Source: Cryptosporangium minutisporangium (lineage in GTDB: Bacteria > Actinomycetota > Actinomycetes > Mycobacteriales > Cryptosporangiaceae). Taken from it: a DNA stretch of 49,762 bases. This document shows, piece after piece, positions 17,877 to 26,802 of the stretch. A model generated the notes under the pieces. It searched no databases. It was not told where the DNA came from and saw nothing but the letters and a program-made list of their open reading frames with translations. The position numbers and the translations under genes were made by a program. The stretch covers positions 1 through 49,762 of the forward strand of contig NZ_BAAAYN010000042.1 of the NCBI RefSeq assembly GCF_039536245.1, read 5' to 3'. The stretch's first letter is position 1. The number at the start of each line of letters is the position of its first letter.

Positions 17877-18899
17877 TCATCGACTGGGTATCGGTCGGTG
17901 ATAGACGAGCATGTCGAAGTCGGCCACCCGCCAGTCTCGCTCGTAGGCGCGTCGGTAACCGCGGCGGTGGTAGAGGCGGTGCGCGGCGTGCATGTCGGTC
18001 TCGGTCGAGAGGACGACGCCCGTCAGGCCGGCCTCGCGGCTGCGGGCTTCGCAGACGGCGAGGAGCAGGGTCCCGACGCCGCGCCCTCGGACGTGCTCCG
18101 CGACGGCGAGCATGCGTACTTCGCTCTCGTGGTCCCGCGCGATCTCGGCGAGCCGGGTGCCCGGTAGGGCCAGCGTGACGGTTCCGACGACCTGCCGATC
18201 CAGGACAGCGACGTACAGCAGCGCCTGCCGCATCCGGGTGCGCGCGTCACGCAGCTCCCTGGCGTACGCCTCGCCCGCCCAGCCGCCCACTCGATACACC
18301 TGCTCGGTCAGCTCGCCGGCCGCATCCACGTCGGACGAGGTCGCCAACCGCACAGTCACTGGCGGATGCCCTGAGCGCCCAGCGTCTGCAGCGGACACAT
18401 CGCCGCGGCGGAGCACATATCGACGCTGCGCCGCCCCGTACTCCTCGAACGTGCCATCCGGCACCGCACCGAGCCCCTCGAGCAACGCCCGCGAACGGTG
18501 GTTGCCATCCTGGGTGACCGCGATCAGGACGTCGTCGGGCTTCACCGCGTGGAATGCGACGACGACCGCGCGCACAGCGTCGCTCGCCAGGCCGCGCCCC
18601 CAAAACTGCGGGAGCAGTTGGTAGGAGAATTCCCATGGACCGCGCTTGCGACGCACGTCGCCGCTGCCGAGCACCGCACCGTCCATCGCGCTGACGATCA
18701 CGAAGTCACCCGACGGCACGGCAGTCATCCGCTCAGCCCGCTTCCTCGCGACGCCGACCTCCAGCCCACCGCCTAGGTAACGCCTCACCTCCGGACTGAT
18801 GAACAGCCGAACCAACGCGTCCTCGTCACCAACCGCCGGACGACGGACAACGACGCGGCCGGCGCCCAGCGGCAACACCAACGGCGATCCCTCGAGCAT
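17877..18899 (-). CDS. Double-domain GNAT acetyltransferase
   Basis: 340 residues with two complete GNAT folds. Residues about 10-170 form a RimJ/RimL-like domain (VVVRRPAVGDEDALVRLF, QFWGRGLASDAVRAVV, NHRSRALLEGLGA). Residues about 185-340 form a second GNAT (VTVRLATSSDVDAAGEL, acetyl-CoA-binding loop VAEHVRGRGVGTLLLAVCEA, AAHRLYHRRGYRRAYERDW). Both pyrophosphate-binding loops (Q/RxxGxG/A) are present, so both may be active. The ATG at 18899 has GAGGAG six bases upstream, better than the longer frame from 18959. Tandem GNATs occur in acetylation of antibiotics, peptides or ribosomal proteins. The substrate is unknown here. The gene is divergent from the XRE regulator at the left edge of the lanthipeptide locus. 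Confidence 0.85.
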   Translation of the reverse strand: MLEGSPLVLPLGAGRVVVRRPAVGDEDALVRLFISPEVRRYLGGGLEVGVARKRAERMTAVPSGDFVIVSAMDGAVLGSGDVRRKRGPWEFSYQLLPQFWGRGLASDAVRAVVVAFHAVKPDDVLIAVTQDGNHRSRALLEGLGAVPDGTFEEYGAAQRRYVLRRGDVSAADAGRSGHPPVTVRLATSSDVDAAGELTEQVYRVGGWAGEAYARELRDARTRMRQALLYVAVLDRQVVGTVTLALPGTRLAEIARDHESEVRMLAVAEHVRGRGVGTLLLAVCEARSREAGLTGVVLSTETDMHAAHRLYHRRGYRRAYERDWRVADFDMLVYHRPIPSR

Positions 18900-19113
18900 C
18901 CGGGGCTCCTCGCGATCGCGGTCAACGGCCCGTCCAGCTTCCGTCACGACGTCCGGCAACGAGCCTTATTCATGCAATGGTGGAAGCGGCTGCACAGCAC
19001 CCGATCGCAGACGACGACGCGCCACCCGAGTTGGTCGTCAGCCCCCGTGCGGAACGGTCCAGAGTGAGATGCTCCGTGTCAAACCAGCCGACTGAGCATT
19101 GGAGGTGACGCTG

Positions 19114-20301
19114 GTGGTGAGCCGGCAGCGCGCCCAGTTCGGCGCGGACCTCGTGCGGATGCGAAAAGCCGCTGGTTTCCTCACCCAAGCCTCGTGGGCG
19201 AACGCTTTGAACCGGTATTCGGGCGCTCAGAGCCTCACGCGGAACGAAGTCTCCCGGTGGGAGCGTGGAATCCGCGTCCCGGACGGGTGGCTGTCTGCGA
19301 TCGCTGCCACGCTCGACGTGTCCCTCGAAGACCTGGAACGCCGCGCCTCAGCGGCACGGAGCAGTCACCCGATCGCCGCGTCGCATTCAGCGCCGATCGA
19401 AGACGCTGATCCCAGACTGATTCAGCACTGGGACGCCCTGCTCCGGATGCTGTCCGACCACGAGAACCTCCTGGGCGCATCCGCGGTCTACGAGGTCGCC
19501 CAGGGCGAGTTCGGCCTCGTGCGCGAGCACCGCGGGCGCAGCTCAGGCACGGCCGTGACAGAGTTGTTGCGCGTCGAGGCCCGCTGGGCGGAGTTCTGCA
19601 GCTGGACCGCCGAGAACGCCGGAGCGCGGCCTGCCGCTGTGCAGTGGCTGGACCGGGCGTTGACTCTCGCCGAGCGAGCCGACGCACGGCCGACAGCCGC
19701 GTACGTACGAATGCGCCAAGCTCAGCACGCCGCCGACCACGGCGAAGCCGAACGAGCACTCGCCCTCGCCGAACGGGCGGCGGACGCCCCTGAACTGAGC
19801 AGACGCGACCGAGCCCTGTGCGCGATCCGGCAGGCGCAAGGCCACGCGCTGCGCCACGACCAGAAACGGTGCTCAGCTGCTTTCGCTCACGCGCACCGGC
19901 TCGTGGACCAGGCTGCCGAGGTCGACGTCGACGATCCGAACACCATCGGCGCGCACGCCAGCCGCCAGTACCTGGCCGCCTACGAGTCCTACTGCCTTCT
20001 GCTCCTCGGCGATCTCCAGCAAGCCATCCACGGCTTCGAGGCGGCGCTGGCGGACTGGCCGGCGAACTATCGGCAGGACGAAGCGTTGACCCGCGCGTGG
20101 CTGGGTCAGGCCTACCTAGCTGCTGGACGGTGCGACGAGGCCGCCGCCCAAGGAACGCGCGCGCTCACTCTCACCGGGTATGGCCCCTCCGCGCGCGCCA
20201 CGCGCGCGATCCGGAAGCTGTACGCCCGTTTGGAGCCCTCAGACAGCTCGACAAGCATCGAGTTCCGCGCCGCATACGCACAAGCACCGTCAATGCCCTG
20301 A
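19114..20301 (+). CDS. XRE-family regulator with TPR-like helical repeats
   Basis: About 395 residues. The N-terminal 75 residues form a helix-turn-helix of the XRE type (RMRKAAGFLTQASWANAL, SLTRNEVSRWERGIRVP, DVSLEDLERR). The rest is an array of TPR-like helix pairs (TELLRVEARWAEFCSWTAE, AVQWLDRALTLAERADA, AERALALAERAADAPELS, AIHGFEAALADWPANY), the architecture of peptide- or ligand-sensing regulators. The start was placed at GTG 19114, six bases after GGAGGTG; GTG 19117 is equally possible. Its DNA-binding part is clearly paralogous to that of the regulator at 27527, and the two bracket the lanthipeptide genes. The creatininase homologue follows after 15 bases, so they form an operon. Confidence 0.85.
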   Translation: MVSRQRAQFGADLVRMRKAAGFLTQASWANALNRYSGAQSLTRNEVSRWERGIRVPDGWLSAIAATLDVSLEDLERRASAARSSHPIAASHSAPIEDADPRLIQHWDALLRMLSDHENLLGASAVYEVAQGEFGLVREHRGRSSGTAVTELLRVEARWAEFCSWTAENAGARPAAVQWLDRALTLAERADARPTAAYVRMRQAQHAADHGEAERALALAERAADAPELSRRDRALCAIRQAQGHALRHDQKRCSAAFAHAHRLVDQAAEVDVDDPNTIGAHASRQYLAAYESYCLLLLGDLQQAIHGFEAALADWPANYRQDEALTRAWLGQAYLAAGRCDEAAAQGTRALTLTGYGPSARATRAIRKLYARLEPSDSSTSIEFRAAYAQAPSMP

Positions 20302-20316
20302 CAGGACGCGTGATAC

Positions 20317-21045
20317 ATGGATCTTCTGACCACCGCGACGACCGCCGACGAGGAAGCCCGAGCCGCCGACGTCGCCGTACTGCCGGTGGGCAGCTTCGAG
20401 CAGCACGGGACCCACCTTCCACTGGCTACGGACACGATCATCGCCTGCGCAATCAGCCGGAGCATCGGCGACGCGTACCCCCTCCTGCTGCTGCCGCCCA
20501 TCACGATCTCGTGTTCACACGAGCATGTTGGCTGGGCAGGAACGACATCCATCAGTGCCACCACGCTTGCGGCGATCATCTCCGACGTCGCGGCGTCCTT
20601 GGACGATGCAGGCATCAGCAAGCTGGTGCTCGTCAACGGGCACGGCGGCAACTACGTCCTGTCCAACGTCGTGCAGCAGGCGAATGTCCGGGAGCCGCGG
20701 ATGGCGCTCTTCCCCGGTCGTCACCAATGGGAGCATGCCCGCCAGTTTGCGGGCTTGACGAGCTCCACCCACGACGACATGCATGCCGGCGAGATCGAGA
20801 CGTCCCTGCTCCTTCACCTAGATCCGGACCTGGTCGGGCCGGACTATCGGTCAGCCGATCACACCACCGAACGACCGGACCTGCTCGTTCAGGGAGTCCG
20901 CGGTTACTCCGACAGCGGCGTCATCGGCCGACCCTCGCTGGCAACCAGCGAGAAAGGCGCGGCACTGCTCGACTCGCTGACGACGTCGTTCGCGGACACC
21001 CTCGCGGCACTCGGCGCCAAGGTCGGCGACGGCCGCTCCAGCTGA
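20317..21045 (+). CDS. Creatininase-family amidohydrolase, candidate leader peptidase
   Basis: 242 residues, typical for the creatininase/creatinine amidohydrolase family. Metal-binding and active-site segments are all present: GSFEQHGTHLPLATDT (Glu28, His30, Asp39), LVNGHGGN (His109) and HAGEIETS (Glu159). AGGA lies about ten bases before the ATG. Family reactions include creatinine ring opening, formamide hydrolysis and, in the mycofactocin pathway, peptide-bond cleavage of the RiPP precursor by MftE. Its operon with a XRE-TPR regulator beside FxLD lanthipeptide genes, and the absence of any other peptidase in the locus, suggest a peptide-cleaving role. That role is inference. An unrelated small-molecule amidase remains possible. 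Convergent with the methyltransferase gene. Confidence 0.85.
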   Translation: MDLLTTATTADEEARAADVAVLPVGSFEQHGTHLPLATDTIIACAISRSIGDAYPLLLLPPITISCSHEHVGWAGTTSISATTLAAIISDVAASLDDAGISKLVLVNGHGGNYVLSNVVQQANVREPRMALFPGRHQWEHARQFAGLTSSTHDDMHAGEIETSLLLHLDPDLVGPDYRSADHTTERPDLLVQGVRGYSDSGVIGRPSLATSEKGAALLDSLTTSFADTLAALGAKVGDGRSS

Positions 21046-21094
21046 CGCGGGATGAAGCAGCCGACGTCCCGAGCGGACGGCGCGGCTCAGCGTC

Positions 21095-22303
21095 TTACGG
21101 AGCGATGAGCACCAGCCGCGTATGCGGCTTGTCGACGACCATCCCGGCGGGTAGGTCGGTGTCAGGTGTGCTGGCGGGATAGATGACGAGGCCGGGCTGG
21201 GCATCGCGGTCGAGTCCCCAGGCGCGGATGGTGTCACAGAGCCGTTCGGCCATCGCCTGCCCGCTGGGGCCGTGACCGCGGGCCCCGAGCTCGTGCGAGC
21301 CGTTCGAGCGCTGAACGGCGAGGTAGGCGATCGAGTCGCCTTCGGCAAGGGCAGCGGTCAGTGATGGAACGGCCGGAGCGCACAGGCCACGGTCGACGGC
21401 GGCCCGGTCGGCGGAGATGCGGCAGGTCCCGGCTTCGGTGGCGGTCAGCCGAAGCCAGATTCCGTCGAAGCTCTCGTCGCCGCGGACGGTCACTCCGCAC
21501 CAGACATCGATTCGGTCACCGGCCAGGGCGCCCGCCAGGTGCTCGGGGTCGATGGGCTGGTCGGTGTCCCAGCGCAACTCGACCTGCCGGTCGTCGTCGA
21601 GGAACACTGCGTGTTCGCCTCCCTGGCCAACGAGCGGCACGAAACCGCACAGCTTGAGCGAGTCGGCACGCAGCTGGTCGCCCTGGTGGGTGAGAGCGAC
21701 GCTGCGGGTCTGACCGCGCCAGCGCAGCGGCACGACCAGTCGACCGCCGAGGTGGAGCTGTTCCCGCCACGCTGCGGCGACGTCCCAAGCGCCGACGGTG
21801 AGAATGATCCGGTCGTAGGGGGCGCGGCCGGGATCGCCGAGGACACCGTCGGCGGTGACGACCTTGACGTGCTGATAGCCGTTGGCGTCGAGGTTGCGGC
21901 GGGCCCCGGCGGTGACGTCAGGATCAACGTCGATGGTCGTCACCTGACCACCAGGACCCACGAGGTCGGCGAGCAGCGCGGCGTTGTAGCCGGTTCCCGC
22001 GCCGATCTCCAAAACACGCTGACCGGGGCGCAGCCGGAGCTGTTCGAGCATCATGCCGACAACGCCGGGTTCAGAGGCGCAGCTGGTCGCCTTGCCGTCA
22101 GCTCCCCGTTTAGTGATGACCGCACCTTCACCGTAGGCGTCTTCTAGAGACGCCTCGGGCACGAACTGGTGGCGTGGGACGGCACGCATCACCTGGGCGA
22201 CGCGCCCGGCGCCGGGCACTCCCGCGTGGGCATTGGCGACGACACGGTCGACCATACGGTCGCGGAGAACCTCGGGCGTGGGGCTGGCGGTGGCGGAGTT
22301 CAT
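21095..22303 (-). CDS. FxLD-system methyltransferase (protein-L-isoaspartate O-methyltransferase type)
   Basis: 402 residues from the ATG with GGAAGGAA five bases upstream. The first half is a PIMT fold: DRMVDRVVANAHAGVPGAGR, VPRHQFVPEASLEDAYGEGA, the SAM-binding VLEIGAGTGYNAALLADLVG at residues about 97-116, and VTTIDVDPDV. The second half (from about 215) is a C-terminal extension typical of the RiPP-associated subgroup, not of housekeeping Pcm. In the PIMT-associated lanthipeptides the enzyme methylates an Asp side chain of the cyclised peptide, leading through succinimide to isoaspartate. The precursors encoded upstream both carry an Asp just before the first ring region (N-D-G-C and S-D-N-G-C). 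It is the last gene of the minus-strand cluster. Confidence 0.88.
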   Translation of the reverse strand: MNSATASPTPEVLRDRMVDRVVANAHAGVPGAGRVAQVMRAVPRHQFVPEASLEDAYGEGAVITKRGADGKATSCASEPGVVGMMLEQLRLRPGQRVLEIGAGTGYNAALLADLVGPGGQVTTIDVDPDVTAGARRNLDANGYQHVKVVTADGVLGDPGRAPYDRIILTVGAWDVAAAWREQLHLGGRLVVPLRWRGQTRSVALTHQGDQLRADSLKLCGFVPLVGQGGEHAVFLDDDRQVELRWDTDQPIDPEHLAGALAGDRIDVWCGVTVRGDESFDGIWLRLTATEAGTCRISADRAAVDRGLCAPAVPSLTAALAEGDSIAYLAVQRSNGSHELGARGHGPSGQAMAERLCDTIRAWGLDRDAQPGLVIYPASTPDTDLPAGMVVDKPHTRLVLIAP

Positions 22304-22320
22304 CGGTTCCTTCCGGCAGC

Positions 22321-22344
22321 GCCCGTCTCCTCGGCGGAGCGGGC
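22321..22344 (-). terminator. Nine-bp hairpin with one bulge between lanC and the methyltransferase gene
   Basis: GCCCG-T-CTCC pairs with GGAG-CGGGC around the loop TCGGC. On the minus strand it comes 30 bases after the lanC stop and 17 before the methyltransferase ATG. There is no U-tract. It may partly terminate or protect the upstream message so that the methyltransferase is made at a lower level. Confidence 0.35.
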
Positions 22345-22374
22345 GGAATCTTAACGGGCAGGGCGGGGCGCTGG

Positions 22375-23541
22375 TCACCCGTCGAGGAGCAGGCAGGCGT
22401 CCCAGCAGGTCTCCGGCGGCACGGTCGCCGCAGTAGTGAGTACGGCGAGCTCGACCCCGGTGGCTCCTTCGAGCAGGGCAGCACCCTCGGGGCAGCCGTG
22501 GGCGGCTAAATGACCGTCAAGGCGGTTCTGCAGAGCGGCGACGTGCTCGTGGAGCGGGCTGCCACCGGCGTCGAGGGCTGCGCGCCAGGTGGTCTGCAGT
22601 AGCCCGGCCCAGCCGTGGCAGAGCGTCGCGTCGCTGATTCGGGCGAGTTGCGCGGGGTCGGTGACGCAGCCTTCGAGCGCTGTCTCGGCGGACCGGGTGC
22701 GTGAGTGATCGTCGAGGGCGAGGCCGGCCAGCTGTTGCGCGCGGGCGATACCGGGCGTGCCGTAGCACCACGAGGGACGCGCCGCCTCGTGGTGCCGCAA
22801 ACGTCCGGTGGTGAGGTCGGCGCGGGCCAGCAGGCCTGGCCACCAGGCATGCGAGCCGTTGTCCTGCTGCCACTGATCCAGGAACGCGAGGATGCGGACG
22901 ATCGCGGCCTCGTGGTCAGTGACGACGACACTGCGGCGGGCGGCGAGCGCCAGCAGCGCGAGCGGCCCGGTGATGCCGTGTGCGATTCCGAGGTTGCCGT
23001 GCCCACCCGGCGGGGCCGGTTGGCCGTGGTTAGGGCTGTCGGTGGCCCACCAGCCGGGCAGGAGGTCGCCATCCACGCTAACCGGCTCAGTCAGACGCAC
23101 GAGGTAGGTGAGGACGTCTCGGAGCTCGGCACCGCCGCCGTAGCGACGCAGCAGGTAGACACCGATTCCGGTCAGCCCGCGGATCAGATCGAACTCGGCG
23201 CGTTCGGGCAAGGCCCCTCGGTCGATGCGGTCGTGCGCGACGTCCAGACGCTGCCGGGTGACCTCGGTGATGTGTCGGTCCAGCAGCGTGAGGGCGCTGG
23301 CGTAGGCGGGGTTTCCGGCTGCCTGCAGCACGAAGGCGACCGCCGGGGCGCCGAACTCCAGGCTGGCACTCAGATCGCCTACGACCTGGTCGGCGGTGAG
23401 GGCGCGCGTCCACGAATGCGCGATCGACCAAGCGGCGCGACCAGTCCTTGCTTGCTCCAGGCGCAGTAGAGCCGCGCCGGGCGCACCGGTGTACAGCGAC
23501 TGGCTCCATCCCGCCGGCGGTTCGAACACGGGGGCGTTCAC
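22375..23541 (-). CDS. lanC: Lanthionine synthetase C-like cyclase
   Basis: 388 residues. The GTG at 23539-23541 overlaps the LanB stop (GTGA), fixing the start. This is the LanC toroidal helical barrel: GNLGIAHGITGPLALLAL, PSWCYGTPGIARAQQLAG with zinc ligand Cys259, and ATLCHGWAGLLQT with zinc ligands Cys308 and His309. The complete zinc site implies an active cyclase that adds Cys thiols to dehydroalanine or dehydrobutyrine to form (methyl)lanthionine rings. It works directly after LanB in the cytoplasm. In its operon it follows the two precursors and LanB, as in other class I systems. Confidence 0.92.
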   Translation of the reverse strand: MNAPVFEPPAGWSQSLYTGAPGAALLRLEQARTGRAAWSIAHSWTRALTADQVVGDLSASLEFGAPAVAFVLQAAGNPAYASALTLLDRHITEVTRQRLDVAHDRIDRGALPERAEFDLIRGLTGIGVYLLRRYGGGAELRDVLTYLVRLTEPVSVDGDLLPGWWATDSPNHGQPAPPGGHGNLGIAHGITGPLALLALAARRSVVVTDHEAAIVRILAFLDQWQQDNGSHAWWPGLLARADLTTGRLRHHEAARPSWCYGTPGIARAQQLAGLALDDHSRTRSAETALEGCVTDPAQLARISDATLCHGWAGLLQTTWRAALDAGGSPLHEHVAALQNRLDGHLAAHGCPEGAALLEGATGVELAVLTTAATVPPETCWDACLLLDG

Positions 23542-26500
23542 GCCGCGTTCCGAGCGAGCCAGGACACGGCGATCTGTCGGGCTAGGCGGCGGCAGGCGTC
23601 TTCGTGGTCGCGGTCGATGCCGACGACGCGGTTGTGGTGCATGTGCAGAAGCGACTCGATGACGCCCTCGGCCGAAAGCGGGCAGACGCGGCCGTAGGCA
23701 GCGGCTGCTGCTGCACGGTCGTGCCAGGCGGTAATCAGCGTCGCGGGCCACGTGGCCGGTGGTCCGTCATGGACGAACGCAATTGCCTGCCGGCTGCTAT
23801 TCCGGTCGGTGGAGGTGTCGGGGGTGCTCCGGTCGGTTAGCCACCGCATCGCCTCAGCGTGGTCGCCTCCCAGGAATCCGCGGACGAGCTCGACCATTCC
23901 GACCGCTACGAGCGCTGTGGTGTTGATCAGGCCAGATGGCACTAGCCGAAGCTGTTCAATGGCCACCGCGGAGTCTGCGGCGAACACCGCAGTCGCCGCA
24001 TCGAGAGCGTCGCCCTCGCCATAGCGACCGACCTCGGGGTAGTAGGTGTCGAAGGCGAGTCGACCGCACAAGCCGTCGCCGCGCAGCTGCGCGGCCCAGG
24101 TGGTCACGGTAGGGATCGCAGCAGCCGCGCCGATATCGGGGGTGGCGATGCGCAGCCGCAGATGGTCGCTCTCGAGCGGACTGCGATAGCGCAGGAACCA
24201 GAACGGAGTGCCCTCGGGAAGGACGTCGAGCAGCGCAGGCAGGTGAAGTGCAAGCAATTCGTCGATGCGCGCGGGATGGGTGAACAGCTTGGCGTGCAGC
24301 CAGTCGGCGTCGAGGTCGGCGGGCAGCTGCCCGTGGCTTCGGTTGCGGATCAGTGGCGCGGACGCAAGCGCGGGCGAAGGTGCCGGGGGCCGGTCGCTCA
24401 TGAGAGGTACCGCGATTACATGGGTGTGGCCGCCGATCCACCCAAGGTCCGCAGCGGTGCTCAGCGTTTCGAGGAGCACCGCCTCTTCCCGGCGCTGGAC
24501 GTGATCGACGAGCAGCGCGACGTGCGCGGGCACGGTGAGGTCCAGCCGCAGAGTGTTGCTGCCGTCCTTGAGGTCGACGACGTGTGGGCACGACCAGCGG
24601 CTACGCCACCGGTCGAGCGCGGCCTGCTGCTCGGGACGGCTGCCAGCGAGCAACTCGTCCGCAGTCAGACGCCATCGGGCTGGAGAGAGGATGGCCTTGC
24701 GATAGCGGACGCGGGGCAGGAACGGCAGTCCGGAGGCGGCCTCGCCCCAGTCGAACTCGTGCCATCGGACGCGGCCCGCGCGCGGGATCGCAGTGAGGAA
24801 CCGCACGAGAGGGGGAGCCTGCTTGGACAGGTCGAGGCCGTTGATGACCTGCGGCTCGACGACTTGCCGCCGAGCGAGGCTGACCAGATACAGCCGCCCG
24901 CCGACCGCGGTGACCGCAAGATCGTCGACGTGGAGCCGCTCGTCGCCATCGCGGCGATGCTCACCGACGGGCAGCACATGTGGCAGGTAGAGCGGGGTAC
25001 GGCCGACGTTCTCCGCGTGCGGAAACAGCGGTATGAACGACACCTGCGCCTGCAGCGCCCCGGCCGTGCCCGGCGGCAGACCCCCGTACAGCTCGGGCAG
25101 GCCGGTGCCTTCGGCGACGAACGTAAATCGGCCGGTGAGGGTGCCGGCGGCGCGGGCAGGCGAGACGACCAGCAAGTAGTCGCCTCGGTCGATCGCGGCC
25201 GTATCCGGGGCTAGCAGCGTGACGCCGACCTCGACGTGCGGCGGCGCCGTGCCTCCATCGGGCGTCAGGCCGTCGGAGAGCGCGTCGATACGCTCGTCGG
25301 TGACGACGAGTTCGTTGTGGCCGTCGGCGAGAGTCTCCCAGGCCAATCCCAGCAACCGCTGATCGCGGGCCGGGGTAGCGACCACCGGATCGCCTTGGAC
25401 GCTGCCGGGCATCCCGGCTGGACAACCGAGGCCCGCATCGGGATGGAGGACGTCGCGGACGGGCACTACCGTGCCGGTGCCATACCGCTCGGCGAACGCC
25501 ACGTAGTAGTCGCGCCAGGCAGGTTCACCAGTCGGCTGGTTGGTGAGGCGAAGCAGCGCCCCTGCGGCGGACGCGGCCTCCTCGGCAACCGATGCGGGCA
25601 GGCTCACCTCAGCGTCGAGAGCGAGGTGCACCGCCAGCGGCGTTCGCCCCCGTCCGCTGAGCTCCCACATCCGGTTCGCGGCTGCGGTGCGGACCGCCGC
25701 GGGATCGGCTGGGTGGGCATTGTGTGCGGCCAGGATGCCGTGGACGGCGCGCAGCGCCGCGAGCTGCTCGGCAGACTCGGGCAGCGTCGCCGCGACCACC
25801 CGGTCGATTTCGGCGAGCACGTGGCCGAGTGGGTCGATGACGGTCGCCGGTGCACGGAGGCTGGTGATCAGGAACCGCTCGGCGACCAGCGCAGTGAGCA
25901 TCGTCCGGGCGTTGGCCTCACAGCCGGGATGCTCGGCGGTCAGCTTGTCCACCAAATCAGCGAATCGGACGGGGGTCGCAGCGGCGTGCCACACCGTCCG
26001 CACCGCTGCGGTGTACCGCACGGTGACCCGGTCGGTGCCGCGCGGCACCTCGACACGCCCACCGCGTCGCGTCGCGAGATCAGTGAAGACCACGTCGAGC
26101 GCCTCGAGAAGGGCGGGAACGGCCTCCAAGCCGGTGAGTACTGCGTCCAACCACAACGTGTCGACGCTGGCATTCGGCCGATGCGCGCTGCCCCAACTGA
26201 CTGCGGCCGGGGCGCCCATCCTCACGGGTGCAACCCCGGCGAATAGACCGAACGGCGTAGGGCGGCCGATCGAGCGCAGCAGGTAACGCAGAACCGTGAT
26301 CGTCAGCCGGTACAGCTGCCGGGCCGAAAGCGTGGGGTCGATGACCGCCGTGTCGACACGGGCGGCGAGGTCGGCGCTGGCGACGGTGACGGCCTCGGAG
26401 AATCCTGGGCGGGACCAAATCTGGTAGAGCCAATCCCGCGCGGCGTCGGGGTCGTCGAAGTCGGGCCAGGTGCCTGGAGTGTCGGTCAGGGGCGTCACGG

Positions 26501-26558
26501 CGGCACGCAGCAGGGCAGTGCCACGGTGCCGGTATAGCAACGGCTCGATCTGGCGCAT
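23538..26558 (-). CDS. lanB: Lantibiotic dehydratase, full-length class I LanB
   Basis: 1006 residues from the ATG with GGGAGAA five bases upstream. The usual early LanB block is present near residue 90-110 (LRYLLRSIGRPTPFGLFAGVA). The long glutamylation domain continues to about residue 745, with PEPAWRDYY-like and FIPLFPHAENVGRTPLYLP segments. The last 255 residues are the SpaB-type elimination domain (DADWLHAKLFTHPARIDELL, PFWFLRYRSPLESDHLRLRI, DTYYPEVGRYGEGDALDAA). Class I LanB uses glutamyl-tRNA to glutamylate Ser/Thr of the precursor and then eliminates glutamate to give dehydroamino acids. Both activities are on one chain, unlike the split thiopeptide enzymes. It lies between the hairpin behind the precursor gene and lanC. 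Confidence 0.93.
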   Translation of the reverse strand: MRQIEPLLYRHRGTALLRAAVTPLTDTPGTWPDFDDPDAARDWLYQIWSRPGFSEAVTVASADLAARVDTAVIDPTLSARQLYRLTITVLRYLLRSIGRPTPFGLFAGVAPVRMGAPAAVSWGSAHRPNASVDTLWLDAVLTGLEAVPALLEALDVVFTDLATRRGGRVEVPRGTDRVTVRYTAAVRTVWHAAATPVRFADLVDKLTAEHPGCEANARTMLTALVAERFLITSLRAPATVIDPLGHVLAEIDRVVAATLPESAEQLAALRAVHGILAAHNAHPADPAAVRTAAANRMWELSGRGRTPLAVHLALDAEVSLPASVAEEAASAAGALLRLTNQPTGEPAWRDYYVAFAERYGTGTVVPVRDVLHPDAGLGCPAGMPGSVQGDPVVATPARDQRLLGLAWETLADGHNELVVTDERIDALSDGLTPDGGTAPPHVEVGVTLLAPDTAAIDRGDYLLVVSPARAAGTLTGRFTFVAEGTGLPELYGGLPPGTAGALQAQVSFIPLFPHAENVGRTPLYLPHVLPVGEHRRDGDERLHVDDLAVTAVGGRLYLVSLARRQVVEPQVINGLDLSKQAPPLVRFLTAIPRAGRVRWHEFDWGEAASGLPFLPRVRYRKAILSPARWRLTADELLAGSRPEQQAALDRWRSRWSCPHVVDLKDGSNTLRLDLTVPAHVALLVDHVQRREEAVLLETLSTAADLGWIGGHTHVIAVPLMSDRPPAPSPALASAPLIRNRSHGQLPADLDADWLHAKLFTHPARIDELLALHLPALLDVLPEGTPFWFLRYRSPLESDHLRLRIATPDIGAAAAIPTVTTWAAQLRGDGLCGRLAFDTYYPEVGRYGEGDALDAATAVFAADSAVAIEQLRLVPSGLINTTALVAVGMVELVRGFLGGDHAEAMRWLTDRSTPDTSTDRNSSRQAIAFVHDGPPATWPATLITAWHDRAAAAAAYGRVCPLSAEGVIESLLHMHHNRVVGIDRDHEDACRRLARQIAVSWLARNAA

Positions 26559-26585
26559 CGGCTTCTCCCGTCCACGGCGGCCGGC

Positions 26586-26620
26586 GCCTCCCGGGCACAG
26601 CCGGGTCGTGCCCGGGAGGC
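26586..26620 (-). terminator. Perfect 13-bp hairpin between the first precursor gene and lanB
   Basis: GCCTCCCGGGCAC (26586-26598) and its exact complement GTGCCCGGGAGGC (26608-26620) enclose a 9-base loop. On the minus strand the stem starts 14 bases after the precursor stop and ends 27 bases before the LanB ATG. No U-tract. This placement matches the partial terminators of lantibiotic operons that let much more precursor than enzyme be made. Confidence 0.65.
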
Positions 26621-26634
26621 GGTACAAGGACGGG

Positions 26635-26778
26635 TCAGACGGCGGACGCGCACGACGATGCGCACGTCGGCGCGCAGCCGTCGTTGGTCGTGCACGGCGC
26701 CGCCGCGCCCTGCGCCACCGCCGTGTCCGTGGTGACCTGGACGTCGAGGACGAAGTCATCGTGCGTTTCGGTGAGCAT
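26635..26778 (-). CDS. lanA: FxLD-family lanthipeptide precursor 1
   Basis: A 47-residue peptide. AAGGGAG lies nine bases before ATG. The leader contains the family motif F-V-L-D at residues 9-12 within THDDFVLDVQV, the docking segment of FxLD precursors. The Ala-rich linker AVAQGAAAP leads to a core with four cysteines (29, 35, 39, 43) and Ser/Thr at 30, 31, 38, 41, 42 and 45, so up to four thioether rings are possible. Asp33 in N-D-G-C is a likely target of the FxLD methyltransferase. The exact leader cleavage site is not evident. It lies directly upstream of lanB and downstream of the 18-bp palindrome. Confidence 0.92.
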   Translation of the reverse strand: MLTETHDDFVLDVQVTTDTAVAQGAAAPCTTNDGCAPTCASSCASAV

Positions 26779-26802
26779 GTCGACGGCTCCCTTAGAGATC
26801 GA

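Noticed and set aside
24162-26246. Two long plus-strand frames (350 and 336 codons)
   Set aside because: Both are antisense to LanB, which has complete domain content.
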